From Saprospiraceae bacterium UBA2365 (GTDB taxonomy: Bacteria > Bacteroidota > Bacteroidia > Chitinophagales > Saprospiraceae), in contig DDTL01000066.1 in the NCBI GenBank assembly GCA_002344345.1, positions 1 through 64,000 of the forward strand: a stretch of DNA of 64,000 nucleotides. Direction: 5' to 3'. This document shows positions 1 through 8,949 of this stretch, piece after piece. The position numbers and the translations under genes were made by a program. Positions within the stretch are counted from its first letter, which is position 1. Each line of letters opens with the position of its first letter. The notes beneath the pieces were generated by a model. That model did not search any database. It saw only the letters and a program-made list of their open reading frames with translations, and was not told where the DNA came from.

Positions 1-128
1 AGAATATGAATCAACGTTGTTCAAGAAAAACAAAATTTAAATTATTTGAAAAAAAATTATAATTATTAACGAATAATATTGAGCTTTGCGGCTCGTTTTA
101 AAATTCAAGGACAAAACTAACAAAATTA

Positions 129-428
129 ATGAAAAATTCCCTAAAATTGGAGCTTGGTATTGAGTTGTTTAACGAAATATATACGATATTGTCAGGTAAA
201 ATAGACAAGAGTATATTTGAAAATTATGACAAAGATAAATTAAAGAAGATCGAAAAATTTTATGTTAATCATATGGAGGAAGTCGATGTTCAAATAGTTT
301 ACAATTTCTTGTCGTATTTTTCTATTTTTGGTATAGAATGTGGCAATGTAGTTGAAGATGATGTTGATGTTGAAGTAGATGTTTCAACTTATTATGGTTA
401 TATCCAAAATATTATACCAATAAAATGA
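129..428 (+). CDS. Small hypothetical protein (99 aa)
   Basis: I do not recognise this protein. It is 99 residues, acidic, with no signal peptide and no obvious membrane segment. The N-terminal two thirds look helical and Lys/Glu-rich. Near the C-terminus is a short acidic run of alternating Val and Asp/Glu (VVEDDVDVEVDV). The reading frame starts at an ATG after an AT-rich leader. It stands alone, tail to tail with the DUF5723-like gene on the other strand. Coding potential is suggested by the uninterrupted frame and plausible amino-acid composition. It could be a small immunity-like or orphan protein, but nothing here assigns a function. Confidence 0.5.
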   Translation: MKNSLKLELGIELFNEIYTILSGKIDKSIFENYDKDKLKKIEKFYVNHMEEVDVQIVYNFLSYFSIFGIECGNVVEDDVDVEVDVSTYYGYIQNIIPIK

Positions 429-709
429 AATCGATTGCCTTGTGATTTCCAAATCTTAAACAATTTATTGAATTTATAAATTGCTTTTTTTGCCTTTTTC
501 TATATTGGAATATTTAATAAACTATTATCCTGTTTACAAAAAAGATTATTTTTAGACATCCGTTATATTTATCTGATTGAATATATCTAATATCCCTGCG
601 CAGTCGACACACCTTTTGTCTTTTACCCATTTTTTACAGAATATTCCTAAATAATTATGATTCTGATTTTAACTGAAATTAAATAATGTCATTTTGTTCG
701 GATAGTTTT
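429..709. other. Intergenic region, AT-rich
   Basis: This is the convergent intergenic space between the small orphan gene and the DUF5723-like gene. It is AT-rich and holds no further supportable frame. I see no clear stem-loop followed by a T-run on either strand. Confidence 0.5.
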
Positions 710-1993
710 TCAGATCTTTTTCCTCCATAGATCCACCATCGTACCCATCCTTACATTGAAATAGTCGCTGGACAAAGGTGTAAAAATATCAGTTATATTA
801 TCAAAAGCTATAAAGGCATGGAACCACTTGGCATGCAGCTCAGCACTCCACCCAAGGTTGAAATATGAATACCGGTTGATCGTATAACTCAGACCGGTAT
901 GGAAATAATCCGAAGGCTTATATTTACCCATGACCATAAATGCCGGATGTGAACGACCTGCTGAAAACCTGTCATAATACAAAGCGTTGATCTCCCACTG
1001 TTCAGTCGGAAGGTATTGGAAACCAAGGTACAACTGAACTGGTAGCGGGGTTTTGTAATTTTCTTCCAGTACTTCAAAGTTGAACAGATTTCCCAAAGTG
1101 TCGAAATCAAAAACTGAAATCGTATCGGTAAATATTCCTTCCAGATTGATGCCATTGATATCATAAGTTCCTTCGGAGATAATTTTTTTTGTGTTGTTTT
1201 TCCAGTTGATGGAACCCATATCCAGCAATGTTCCGGAGACCTTAAATTGATCATTGATCTTTGCCTCGAGGCCTAAATCAAGCGCCCATCCATCATTTCC
1301 CCAGAATTTGAGAGATTGCCAGACATTGTCCCAACTGTCTGAATATGAATTGGTATATATGTGATATTTATTGGTGAAACTCAGTTCATAAATCTTTTCG
1401 TCCGTATAGATGGAAAAAGTATTTTGGGGTGTGTAGACATTGGCGACTCCGTTGAGTTTTTTAATTTTAGCACCGAGACGAAGGTTGCCAATGGCATACG
1501 AGCCACCCAGATAGAGCTCATTGTACATCAACGCGTCAAGATAAGGACCAATATTCACATTTTTACCGATATACCCTGCATTTCCATTCAAAATCATGTC
1601 GATCAGAGTGTAATTGTAATCGACCTGCAGATGCGTTTTTAAATTTTGACCTATCTGAATTGAAAAATTGTTTTGACTGTAGTTGAAACCGAAAAGACTC
1701 AGTTGTCCCCCAAAAAGCATGCTGTTTTGTGTTTGAAGGTCATCCGTGAGCCTGGCAGATGAAATGCCGCCGGATCTGAATAGCCTCAAGACCGAAGATC
1801 CGTGTATCCCATGTCCGTAGTATCCGGACGGAAGCACCCAACTGAGTCTCGCATCCGTGGTTTTTGCAGGATTTAAATATAGATCTGTTCCGGTATTATT
1901 CATGTAATAACCCATTAATTCGGATTGTGCCTGCATACTGACAAAAGACGGAAAGAATAAGGCAAGGAATATTAAATTTTGTTTTATGCTCAT
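710..1993 (-). CDS. DUF5723-like outer-membrane beta-barrel protein
   Basis: The 427-residue product starts with a cleavable signal peptide (about residues 1-22, ending MQAQ). It then shows the motif pattern of the Bacteroidota DUF5723 family: an early Asn-Pro-Ala segment (YLNPAKTTDARLSW) followed by many alternating aromatic/polar strands typical of an outer-membrane barrel. It ends with a strand-like segment with alternating hydrophobics (NVRMGTMVDLW). The lipoprotein gene at 2163-3683 lies 169 bases upstream on the same strand, so they may be co-expressed. Family membership is inferred from sequence pattern; the molecular role is unknown, although such barrels are often linked to type IX secretion or surface assembly. 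Confidence 0.7.
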   Translation of the reverse strand: MSIKQNLIFLALFFPSFVSMQAQSELMGYYMNNTGTDLYLNPAKTTDARLSWVLPSGYYGHGIHGSSVLRLFRSGGISSARLTDDLQTQNSMLFGGQLSLFGFNYSQNNFSIQIGQNLKTHLQVDYNYTLIDMILNGNAGYIGKNVNIGPYLDALMYNELYLGGSYAIGNLRLGAKIKKLNGVANVYTPQNTFSIYTDEKIYELSFTNKYHIYTNSYSDSWDNVWQSLKFWGNDGWALDLGLEAKINDQFKVSGTLLDMGSINWKNNTKKIISEGTYDINGINLEGIFTDTISVFDFDTLGNLFNFEVLEENYKTPLPVQLYLGFQYLPTEQWEINALYYDRFSAGRSHPAFMVMGKYKPSDYFHTGLSYTINRYSYFNLGWSAELHAKWFHAFIAFDNITDIFTPLSSDYFNVRMGTMVDLWRKKI

Positions 1994-2162
1994 TTTATTT
2001 TTATTTATGCTTAAATAATTGAAAATGCAGATAATATGTTTATTTTACAACAAGTGGCAGCTTTGCAGATTTTAAGCAAAACTCCCGATTTCTCCATTTT
2101 GTTACAGATGGATGATAGTTTAAGAAATAATTAAGAAACACTGATTTGCATCTTAGACTACC

Positions 2163-3683
2163 TTATAATTTGCTTAAGTCCGCTTTGAAACGCAAACCCA
2201 TTTGAAGGTCTAACCCCATGTCTTTTGTGATCCTGATGTATGAATTTTGACTTCCGGGAGTAGACATTCGGATTTTTGCCAACACTTTAACAGAGTTCGC
2301 CAACAGATTTTTCCTCTCAGAGCCAAATCTAATGAATTCAGGTTCAGCTATTTCTCCCGGACTCACTGAGCCATCATGATTTATTATGCCGGCTACAAAA
2401 TGTTTTTCGCCTCCGGTAAAAAGTGAATCGATGGTTAATCCGTTATTGTCAATGAAATAAAGTTGTGCAAAAACTTCAACCGGAAAGAGATTGGTAATGT
2501 AAGATTTTATTTCAAAATCACCTACTTCTTCCAGGTTTTTGACAGGGCTTTCGAAGTCGACCTCCTGTTCTATACGGAAGTTTTCTGCTTTGAAAATCAA
2601 TGGCAATTCGACGCCCACACTTAGTAAGTAATAACTACTGTGACTATAGAAACCTACAAAAGAAGGATCATCTTCCGGATTCACGATGGCATCAATTTTG
2701 TAATTTACTCCGGTCAATTTTTGGTTAAAAGCTGTCGCAAAGTTTGAATTGGTCTTATCAAAATGAAATTCCGTGGTCTTAACCTGGCCGATCTCATCCA
2801 ATTTTGGGTAGTCAAAAAATATATCGTTATCAAAAATAGTGCTTTCCAATTTAACAGTCTGACCACCCAATTGTGTAATTTCGAAACTCTCGATCAAAGC
2901 CTTTACGGGAAAACCAAAGGAATTATCCATTCTGACAGTAACCTGGGGATCAGCAAATTCCAATAAACCGCTTTTCCATTGCTTGAAAATATTGACTGGA
3001 ATCTCCTGGTTGAGCTTTTGTATATTTTGCCCCAGATAACCCTGAACGAATTCGAATAGGAAATATGTGAATTGGAAATGTGCATTGTCCAAAAGTACTC
3101 TTTCACCATTGGGTTTACGCGCGTCATACCGGAATGTAAGGTGGTTGTTGGGCGAAACAAAATTATATCCGCGAAGCGAATACAAAGGCGTAATTAAAGT
3201 GCTGTTAGGTTGAATGGTAATGGTTTTTGAGAAAGTACCGGTAATATCAAAAGCTTCAGGTATGGAGACGGTGATTTGTACCGGCTCATTATAGTGCGAC
3301 GTAAAGGCAAACCGTATGGAATCTCCTCTGATGGTACCTTTCTGGACATTATAGTTGCCCAGTTGGTCAAATCTGATCTGCAACATGCTGTCTATAAAAT
3401 ACAGTGCAGCAGGGAAAACGATTGGTTTAAAAATCTCAACTGCTTGTTTTCGGATTAATTCCGAACTATATTTCAAAACAATGGTACCATCTTCATCAAA
3501 ATGAATGTCCAAGCCAGGATCCTGACCAGATAAGGCGGATTCAACTGTAATTTTGGAGTTGATCAATGGAATGGCATATTCAGCATCAGTTATTTTTGTC
3601 CACGGGTCATTGAAATCGTATAAATCACAACCCAAAAAACTGATCCAGCTGAATAGAAATAAAAAAAATCCTTTTTTGATCAT
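2163..3683 (-). CDS. Putative lipoprotein, large beta-rich surface protein
   Basis: The 506-residue protein has a hydrophobic signal followed by a lipobox (SFLGC, Cys at residue 19), so it should be lipidated and anchored in a membrane. The mature part is rich in beta-strand-like stretches, contains no membrane helices and shows no catalytic motif that I recognise. It lies directly upstream of the DUF5723-like barrel gene on the same strand, and the pair may form a lipoprotein/barrel unit. The start is the ATG at 3681-3683, which places the signal peptide at the N-terminus. A specific function cannot be assigned. Confidence 0.65.
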   Translation of the reverse strand: MIKKGFFLFLFSWISFLGCDLYDFNDPWTKITDAEYAIPLINSKITVESALSGQDPGLDIHFDEDGTIVLKYSSELIRKQAVEIFKPIVFPAALYFIDSMLQIRFDQLGNYNVQKGTIRGDSIRFAFTSHYNEPVQITVSIPEAFDITGTFSKTITIQPNSTLITPLYSLRGYNFVSPNNHLTFRYDARKPNGERVLLDNAHFQFTYFLFEFVQGYLGQNIQKLNQEIPVNIFKQWKSGLLEFADPQVTVRMDNSFGFPVKALIESFEITQLGGQTVKLESTIFDNDIFFDYPKLDEIGQVKTTEFHFDKTNSNFATAFNQKLTGVNYKIDAIVNPEDDPSFVGFYSHSSYYLLSVGVELPLIFKAENFRIEQEVDFESPVKNLEEVGDFEIKSYITNLFPVEVFAQLYFIDNNGLTIDSLFTGGEKHFVAGIINHDGSVSPGEIAEPEFIRFGSERKNLLANSVKVLAKIRMSTPGSQNSYIRITKDMGLDLQMGLRFKADLSKL

Positions 3684-3850
3684 AATGAATGATTTTAATG
3701 TCTGGAAAATACAATTACAGGAATACTCGTCTGTAAAATACCAAATTAACGGAAATTTGCATCCTAAATGTATGATGACCGAATTATTTTAAATGATGAG
3801 TCGAGCTTAAAAAAAATAAAGTTTGTAAAGTTAAAAGTGTAAATAATTGA

Positions 3851-3952
3851 TATTGAACACTTTAACTACAAATCCAAAATTATCATAAACATTTAAAAAT
3901 CAGCAATATAACTTTATGAACTTTCAACTTTATAACTTTTTAGACTGAACTC
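3851..3952 (+). repeat. Dispersed repeat R2, copy a
   Basis: This stretch of about 100 bases has a highly similar inverted copy at 20416-20518. Shared landmarks include ATTATCATAAACAT and GCAATATAACTTTATGAACT. It fills most of the gap between the lipoprotein gene and the convergent side of the metallo-hydrolase gene. There is no coding frame in it. Confidence 0.75.
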
Positions 3953-3973
3953 TATGATGATATAGAAAAAATG

Positions 3974-5389
3974 TTACAACCAGACCAGTTCATTCATCTC
4001 AGGGATGATGATATGGTCAAAACCATTGTGCCTGAGTTCAGATTTGAAAGCTTTCTGTGTTTCATATTCACCATGAACCAGCATGATCTTTTCTACATGT
4101 CCTTTTTGATTGCTAATAAAATCGAGCATTTCTTTTTTGTCAGCATGCGCAGAAAACGAATCCATTCTGACGACATCTGCCCTGACCATTTTGTCTTCTC
4201 CGAATAAATGAATGGTTTCAGGTTGTCTCATCAGGTGAGCGCCTGTGCTATCAGGAGAACAATAACCAACCATCAGGAAAGTATTTTTCGGGTCTTCCAC
4301 GTTATTGAATAAATGATGCCGAATCCTTCCGGCTATCATCATGCCAGACGCACTGATGATAATCGCCGGTTTTCTGTTACTGTTGATGGCTTTGGATTCC
4401 TCAACAGACCTTGTGTAATGCAAGTCATTGAAACCGAAAGGATTACTGTCCAATAACATATAATCATGCATTTCCTTGTCAAAACACTCAGGGTGTGCAG
4501 TAAATACCGGTATGGCATTGATAGCCAATGGACTGTCAACGTAAACAGGAATTTTTTGCAATATACCTGCTGTAGCCATCTGATCCATGATATAAATGAT
4601 CTCCTGAGTTCTTCCAATGCTGAATGCAGGAATGATCAGTTTTCCTTTCTTTTTTAAACAGGTATTTTCTATGACATGGAGCAATTGATCAAATTGATCT
4701 GATTTGGACTCATGCAACCGGTCTCCATAGGTGGATTCCATGATCAGATAATCAGCTTCAGGCATCGGGATCGGATCTTTTAAGATGGGTCGGTCCGGTC
4801 TGCCAATATCGCCGGTAAATCCTATGGTTTTTTCTGAACCGTTCTCTCTTATTCTTAGGGTTACTGTAGCGCTTCCCAAAATATGACCCGCATCCCGGAA
4901 GAATAAATCTACATCTTCATTGACTTTTATCCATTTTTCATATGGGCAGGAAATGAATTTCCTCATCGTAGGTTCTATATCCTCACTCGTGTACAAAGGA
5001 ACCCTTGGTTCAAGGTCCTTTTTTTCTTTTTTTCTTTTATCCAGCAATTTGTCATTGTACCATTCTATATCCTTTTCCTGGATTTTGGCACTGTCGAGCA
5101 GCATGATCGCACAGAGATCTTTGGTCGCAGAAGTACTGTATATTCTTCCTTTAAATCCATCCCGAACCAGTTGGGGTAATCTTCCTGTATGATCCGTATG
5201 AGCGTGCGATACAATAACAACATCGATTTCCTCTGGCTTGAAATTCCATTTATTATTTTCCAACCAGGATTGTTTGCCGTGTCCCTGAAAAAGACCGCAA
5301 TCCAGCAGGATTTTAAACCCGTTGTTCAGGGTGAGCAGGTGACATGAACCTGTAACCTGTCTGGCAGCTCCGTTAAATCTGATTTGCAT
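3974..5389 (-). CDS. Beta-CASP metallo-beta-lactamase-fold hydrolase (RNase-type)
   Basis: From the ATG at 5387-5389 the product is 471 aa and begins MQIRFNGAARQVTGSCHLL, the normal start of this family; a 32-residue upstream extension is not conserved-looking and runs toward tandem-repeat DNA. The metal-binding motif SHAHTDHTG follows about 50 residues in. Further motifs are GHILGSATV, FTGDIGRPD, the beta-CASP segment with PAFSIGRTQEI, and the C-terminal DSFSAHADK and VHGEYE. This set is typical of the prokaryotic CPSF73-like proteins that act as endo- or exoribonucleases with two zinc ions. It is cytoplasmic. The gene has no operon partner here. Substrate specificity cannot be told. Confidence 0.88.
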   Translation of the reverse strand: MQIRFNGAARQVTGSCHLLTLNNGFKILLDCGLFQGHGKQSWLENNKWNFKPEEIDVVIVSHAHTDHTGRLPQLVRDGFKGRIYSTSATKDLCAIMLLDSAKIQEKDIEWYNDKLLDKRKKEKKDLEPRVPLYTSEDIEPTMRKFISCPYEKWIKVNEDVDLFFRDAGHILGSATVTLRIRENGSEKTIGFTGDIGRPDRPILKDPIPMPEADYLIMESTYGDRLHESKSDQFDQLLHVIENTCLKKKGKLIIPAFSIGRTQEIIYIMDQMATAGILQKIPVYVDSPLAINAIPVFTAHPECFDKEMHDYMLLDSNPFGFNDLHYTRSVEESKAINSNRKPAIIISASGMMIAGRIRHHLFNNVEDPKNTFLMVGYCSPDSTGAHLMRQPETIHLFGEDKMVRADVVRMDSFSAHADKKEMLDFISNQKGHVEKIMLVHGEYETQKAFKSELRHNGFDHIIIPEMNELVWL

Positions 5390-5760
5390 ATGGCATTTTT
5401 TATGAAAGACAAGTTTACGGTTTTTTAACTGGAAAGTGAAAAGAATGATTGAAAAACTGGTGGAACTAATTTGGAGTTGGGACAATTTGGAAATTTGGAA
5501 ATGGGATAATTTGGAAATTTGGAAATGGGATAATTTGGAAATTTGGAAATGGGATAATCTGGAAATGAGAAGCTTGGTAATTTGGAATTGGAAGGGTTGT
5601 TATAAAGTAGATATTATTCAAATCAAATGATGGAAGTTGTTTTGAACCAGTAAAAAGATAGACCTTTTATGATTTAGTGCCGGTAATTTTCAAAATAAAA
5701 TTCTGAAAAAACGGGTTTTTTAATGTTGTTTCAAAAAAAACGCGCACTAAAATCAATACA
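5390..5760. other. Intergenic region with 24-bp tandem repeat
   Basis: The gap between the metallo-hydrolase and old-yellow-enzyme genes holds the tandem repeat described separately. Otherwise it is AT-rich sequence with no supportable gene. A plus-strand frame through the repeat encodes an eight-residue periodicity but is probably fortuitous. Confidence 0.6.
5479..5571 (+). repeat. Tandem repeat, 24-bp unit, about 3.8 copies
   Basis: The unit GGGATAATTTGGAAATTTGG plus AAAT is repeated almost exactly. The first copy has GGGACAAT and the last copy degenerates after GGGATAATCTGG. Because 24 is a multiple of three, one frame reads an octapeptide WDNLEIWK in series, but no gene-like flanks support translation. 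Confidence 0.9.
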
Positions 5761-6849
5761 TTATGAATTTGATTCAAAAATAGGGTAGTCGATATATCCT
5801 TTTGGCCCTTCTGAATAAAAGGTGTCTTCATCCCATGCGTTAAGCGGTGCATTTATTCTGAATCTGTTCACCAGGTCGGGATTGGAAATAAAAAGTTTTC
5901 CAAAGGAAACCAGGTCAGCAAAACCTTCCTGCAATATTTGTTCAGCGGATGCCATTTGAAACCCGTTGTTGATCATAAGTGTTCCCTGATACATTGACCT
6001 GAAGTGTTTTGCGATGGATTGCACTGTATTTGGAAGATGACTTAAATCCTGATAAGGTTCCAACAAATGCAGATAAGCAAGATCCATCAGATCCAGTTCT
6101 TTGATCAGGTACCCGAACAGACTTTTGGGATCTGAATCATAAATATCATTGCCTATTCCACCCGGAGAAAGCCTGATCCCGGTTTTTGAAGTGCCAATGG
6201 TTTCAGTTACAGCCCGAATGATCTCCATTGCAAAACGACATCTGGAAGGAATGTCACCTCCATACTCATCGGTTCGTTTATTTGATCCGTCGCACAAAAA
6301 CTGATTGATGAGATAACCATTTGCTCCATGGATCTCAACACCGTCAAAACCCGCCTCAACAGCATTTTCAGCGGCCTGAGCAAAGTCCTTGACCGTCTTT
6401 TGGATTTCTTCAAAACTCATCGCTTTAGGGATCGGGCGGGGGAGCTTGCCGTTTTTTGTTCTCGCCAATGTTGAAGACTGGATGGCTGATGGCGCCAAAG
6501 GAAGTTGGCCATTGAGGAAAACCGGATGCGAGATCCTGCCAACATGCCAAAGCTGAACAAATATTTTTCCATTTTTTTGGTGAACTGCATCTGTTACTTT
6601 TTTCCACGCTTCCACCTGTTGTCTCGTGTAAATTCCCGGAATATCCGGATATCCAATGGCTTCCGATGAAACAGGCGCTCCTTCTGTAATGATCAGTCCT
6701 GCATCAGCCCGCATGCTGTAATATTGAACCTGCATTTCTCCCACCAAATTATCTTTGGCCCTGCATCTGGTCAATGGTGCCATCGCTATGCGATTGCTCA
6801 GGTCAAGATGCTTGCTTTTCAAAGGGCTTAAAAGAATTGAGTTCGACAT
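5761..6849 (-). CDS. Alkene reductase, old yellow enzyme family (NemA-like)
   Basis: The 362-residue protein is a complete FMN-dependent ene-reductase of the old yellow enzyme family, reducing activated C=C bonds or nitro groups with NAD(P)H. Visible family motifs are the N-terminal LSNRIAMAPLTRCRA, VQLWHVGRISHP, the active-site block GVEIHGANGYLINQFLCD with its conserved Tyr, and a C-terminal FGKLFISNPDLV that helps hold FMN phosphate. Length is normal for the family (about 350-370). It is expected to be cytoplasmic. It is transcribed alone, with 132 bases to the CoA-transferase stop upstream. The physiological substrate is not evident. Confidence 0.92.
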   Translation of the reverse strand: MSNSILLSPLKSKHLDLSNRIAMAPLTRCRAKDNLVGEMQVQYYSMRADAGLIITEGAPVSSEAIGYPDIPGIYTRQQVEAWKKVTDAVHQKNGKIFVQLWHVGRISHPVFLNGQLPLAPSAIQSSTLARTKNGKLPRPIPKAMSFEEIQKTVKDFAQAAENAVEAGFDGVEIHGANGYLINQFLCDGSNKRTDEYGGDIPSRCRFAMEIIRAVTETIGTSKTGIRLSPGGIGNDIYDSDPKSLFGYLIKELDLMDLAYLHLLEPYQDLSHLPNTVQSIAKHFRSMYQGTLMINNGFQMASAEQILQEGFADLVSFGKLFISNPDLVNRFRINAPLNAWDEDTFYSEGPKGYIDYPIFESNS

Positions 6850-6981
6850 TAAGTGTTAATTAATTAGTTGAAAATGTATTTACAATCCTGAATCCCTGGT
6901 TCCTGGAAATGTACAGAAAAGCATTTTTGCAGTGAAAACACAAAATTTTGGTCCACTGATCGGTTAAATCATGTTACAAGC

Positions 6982-8340
6982 CTAAAATATGGCTTCGAAC
7001 GGAATAAATCCTTTTGGTCGTCCGTCGCGAAGAGCATTTCTTGGTTTGAAGTATTCAGGACTGTCAAAAATATGTTTGAGCAATTTTTCCCTGGTTTCAG
7101 GTTCAGCGAGGTGTGCGATGCCTACAGCATGTTCAGAGATGTTCAGACCTTTAGGATTAAATGCCCCGTTTTCAGTTACGATCACGACCGGATCTGCAGG
7201 AATGGCAGTGGTTGTGATCCCTTCAGGGCTCATGATGGAAATTTTGGATTTTCCTGAGTCCGTTGTTGATTTCATCGCGATGATCCCGAAACCCTGTTTG
7301 GCCTGATAGGAACCCCGGAGAAAATCTGCCTGGCCTCCAATGCCACTGTACACGCTTCTTCCTTTGATGGAGTCAGCCCAGATATTCCCGTGAAGGTCTA
7401 CACCGATCGCGCTGTTGATGGCTAGCATTTTATGTTGTCTCGCAATATTCAGTACACTATTGGTGATATTACAAGGTCTGCTTTGAACAGAACTGTTAAA
7501 ATTGAGCCAATCGTATCCTTCCTGCGAATTGGCGAGGAAAAGGGTTGAAGTCGCAAAATTCAGGTCAGAATATTTGTTCGTAACAATACCTTCCACGATG
7601 AGTTTTCTCATGGCATCGGCAAAAAGCTCAGTGTAAATGCCGATATCTTTTACACCTTTAGCAATGATCGCATCGGTCACTGCTTCAGGCACTTCTCCGA
7701 TACCATATTGCAATGTGGTGCCATCTTCGATGAACAGTTCAGCTACCAGTTTGCCGATTTTCATGGAAATATCATCCGGTGGAGAGGCTGGAGAAACAGG
7801 AAGATCATAATCCGAGTCGATCAGAAAATCTATTTCAGATTCGTGGATCGTAGTGCCAAGAATAAATGGCATTTTGGCATTTCTTTCAGCGATCACCAGT
7901 CCACCTTTCGCTTTGGCAGTTTTAACTGCGGCCTGGAGACCTTCGACCGTAGTGCCGTAACTGTAATTACCTCCATTGTCCGGTCCTGATACACACATTA
8001 GAACGACATCCGGCATGAGATAATTCCTCAATTGGTTCGGAATGTCGGAAAGATGGATCAGCTGATAGGTAGCATGACCATCATTCAATGCTTTTCTCGA
8101 ATAAGGGCCTGAAAATATAACTCTGTGCAGTATCCGTTCACAGGTTTCAGGAGAAAATAAATCCTGTATATCACCTAAAAGCAGCAAACTGAGCAATTCT
8201 ATGTCTTTGATCTGGGTATTGTGGATCAGTTCCTTTAGCAAAACCTGCGGAGTACCGGCATTACCACCCGTATATACAACACAGCCTGGTGGAATGGTTT
8301 TGGGATTGATCGCTTCAGATATATTCTGGACTTTTTTCAT
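6982..8340 (-). CDS. Acetyl-CoA hydrolase/transferase family protein (4-hydroxybutyrate CoA-transferase-like)
   Basis: The 452-residue protein belongs to the class I CoA-transferase family that includes acetyl-CoA hydrolase and 4-hydroxybutyrate CoA-transferase. Signs are the glycine-rich start (VYTGGNAGTPQ), the central GIGEVPEAV segment and the strongly conserved GIGGQADFLRGS motif near residue 340. It would exchange CoA between acyl-CoA and a short carboxylic acid in the cytoplasm. The neighbour downstream is the old yellow enzyme gene, but the 132-base gap does not prove an operon. Exact acyl specificity cannot be read from sequence. Confidence 0.88.
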   Translation of the reverse strand: MKKVQNISEAINPKTIPPGCVVYTGGNAGTPQVLLKELIHNTQIKDIELLSLLLLGDIQDLFSPETCERILHRVIFSGPYSRKALNDGHATYQLIHLSDIPNQLRNYLMPDVVLMCVSGPDNGGNYSYGTTVEGLQAAVKTAKAKGGLVIAERNAKMPFILGTTIHESEIDFLIDSDYDLPVSPASPPDDISMKIGKLVAELFIEDGTTLQYGIGEVPEAVTDAIIAKGVKDIGIYTELFADAMRKLIVEGIVTNKYSDLNFATSTLFLANSQEGYDWLNFNSSVQSRPCNITNSVLNIARQHKMLAINSAIGVDLHGNIWADSIKGRSVYSGIGGQADFLRGSYQAKQGFGIIAMKSTTDSGKSKISIMSPEGITTTAIPADPVVIVTENGAFNPKGLNISEHAVGIAHLAEPETREKLLKHIFDSPEYFKPRNALRDGRPKGFIPFEAIF

Positions 8341-8949
8341 ATATGAATTTTAATTTTGATACGACAGTAAAAATATATTGAAAAAACTGAGTATTTCAAT
8401 ACCTGACTTCATTTTTGGTACGGTAGCACGATCGGTTTAAATCTTCATGCTGCCCAGGCAAAAAAAACATCAGAGTTTGAGTCTGTTCCGAAAAGTCTTT
8501 GCCCCCGGATCTTTCAATATCGGGACTTTTAATTTGTTGGTTTTCAATTGTTTCCTTTTAGTCTTGTGCTGATCAATGACGTCAGTAGGCTGGGGCGAAA
8601 AACGATTGAAAACCAACATATTGGACTTTTAGGAGCAGACTCAATATTGATTGAAAAAAATTCAGCACAAAAAATATTGTCTGGTATTTCCTTAAAGCAT
8701 TCATTTTGTAGCAAAAAACTAAAAGCTTCTTACTTTTTTCCGGCATTCCGGTATTTTTCATTTTCGCACAAATATACAACACGACAGATAATTCCAGTGA
8801 ATGAAATTATGAAAAATAGAAAAAATTAGTATAAAATTTTTAAATAGTGAAATAGTTTGCGCTATTGCAAAATAATTATTCGTAATTAAAAAAAATACAG
8901 ATAAAAAATGTGGATGTGATTGATTGTTTTTACTGATAGTATATTGGGA
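8341..8949. other. Intergenic region with MITE-like element
   Basis: The space between the CoA-transferase and DUF389 genes carries the palindromic element E1 at 8476-8644, followed by AT-rich sequence with short A/T runs. The frames across it on both strands follow the inverted repeat and do not look like genes. Confidence 0.6.
8476..8644 (+). repeat. MITE-like palindromic element E1
   Basis: The element begins TTTGAGTCTGTTCCGAAAAG and ends GGAGCAGACTCAA, so its ends are inverted repeats of about 22 bp. An inner inverted repeat (8536-8553 with 8600-8617, GTTGGTTTTCAATTGTTT against AAACGATTGAAAACCAAC) encloses a conserved central segment containing GTCTTGTGCTGAT and GACGTCAGTAGG. Related copies lie at 21435-21681 and 37055-37246. 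It has no coding capacity, so any movement would need an enzyme supplied elsewhere. Confidence 0.8.

Noticed and set aside
5436..5630. Plus-strand frame encoding WDNLEIWK repeats
   Set aside because: The periodicity comes from the 24-bp DNA repeat, and the frame overlaps the promoter side of the neighbouring gene with no gene-like flanks.
8548..8829. Frames on both strands across 8.55-8.83 kb
   Set aside because: They lie over the palindromic element E1 and have no conserved features.
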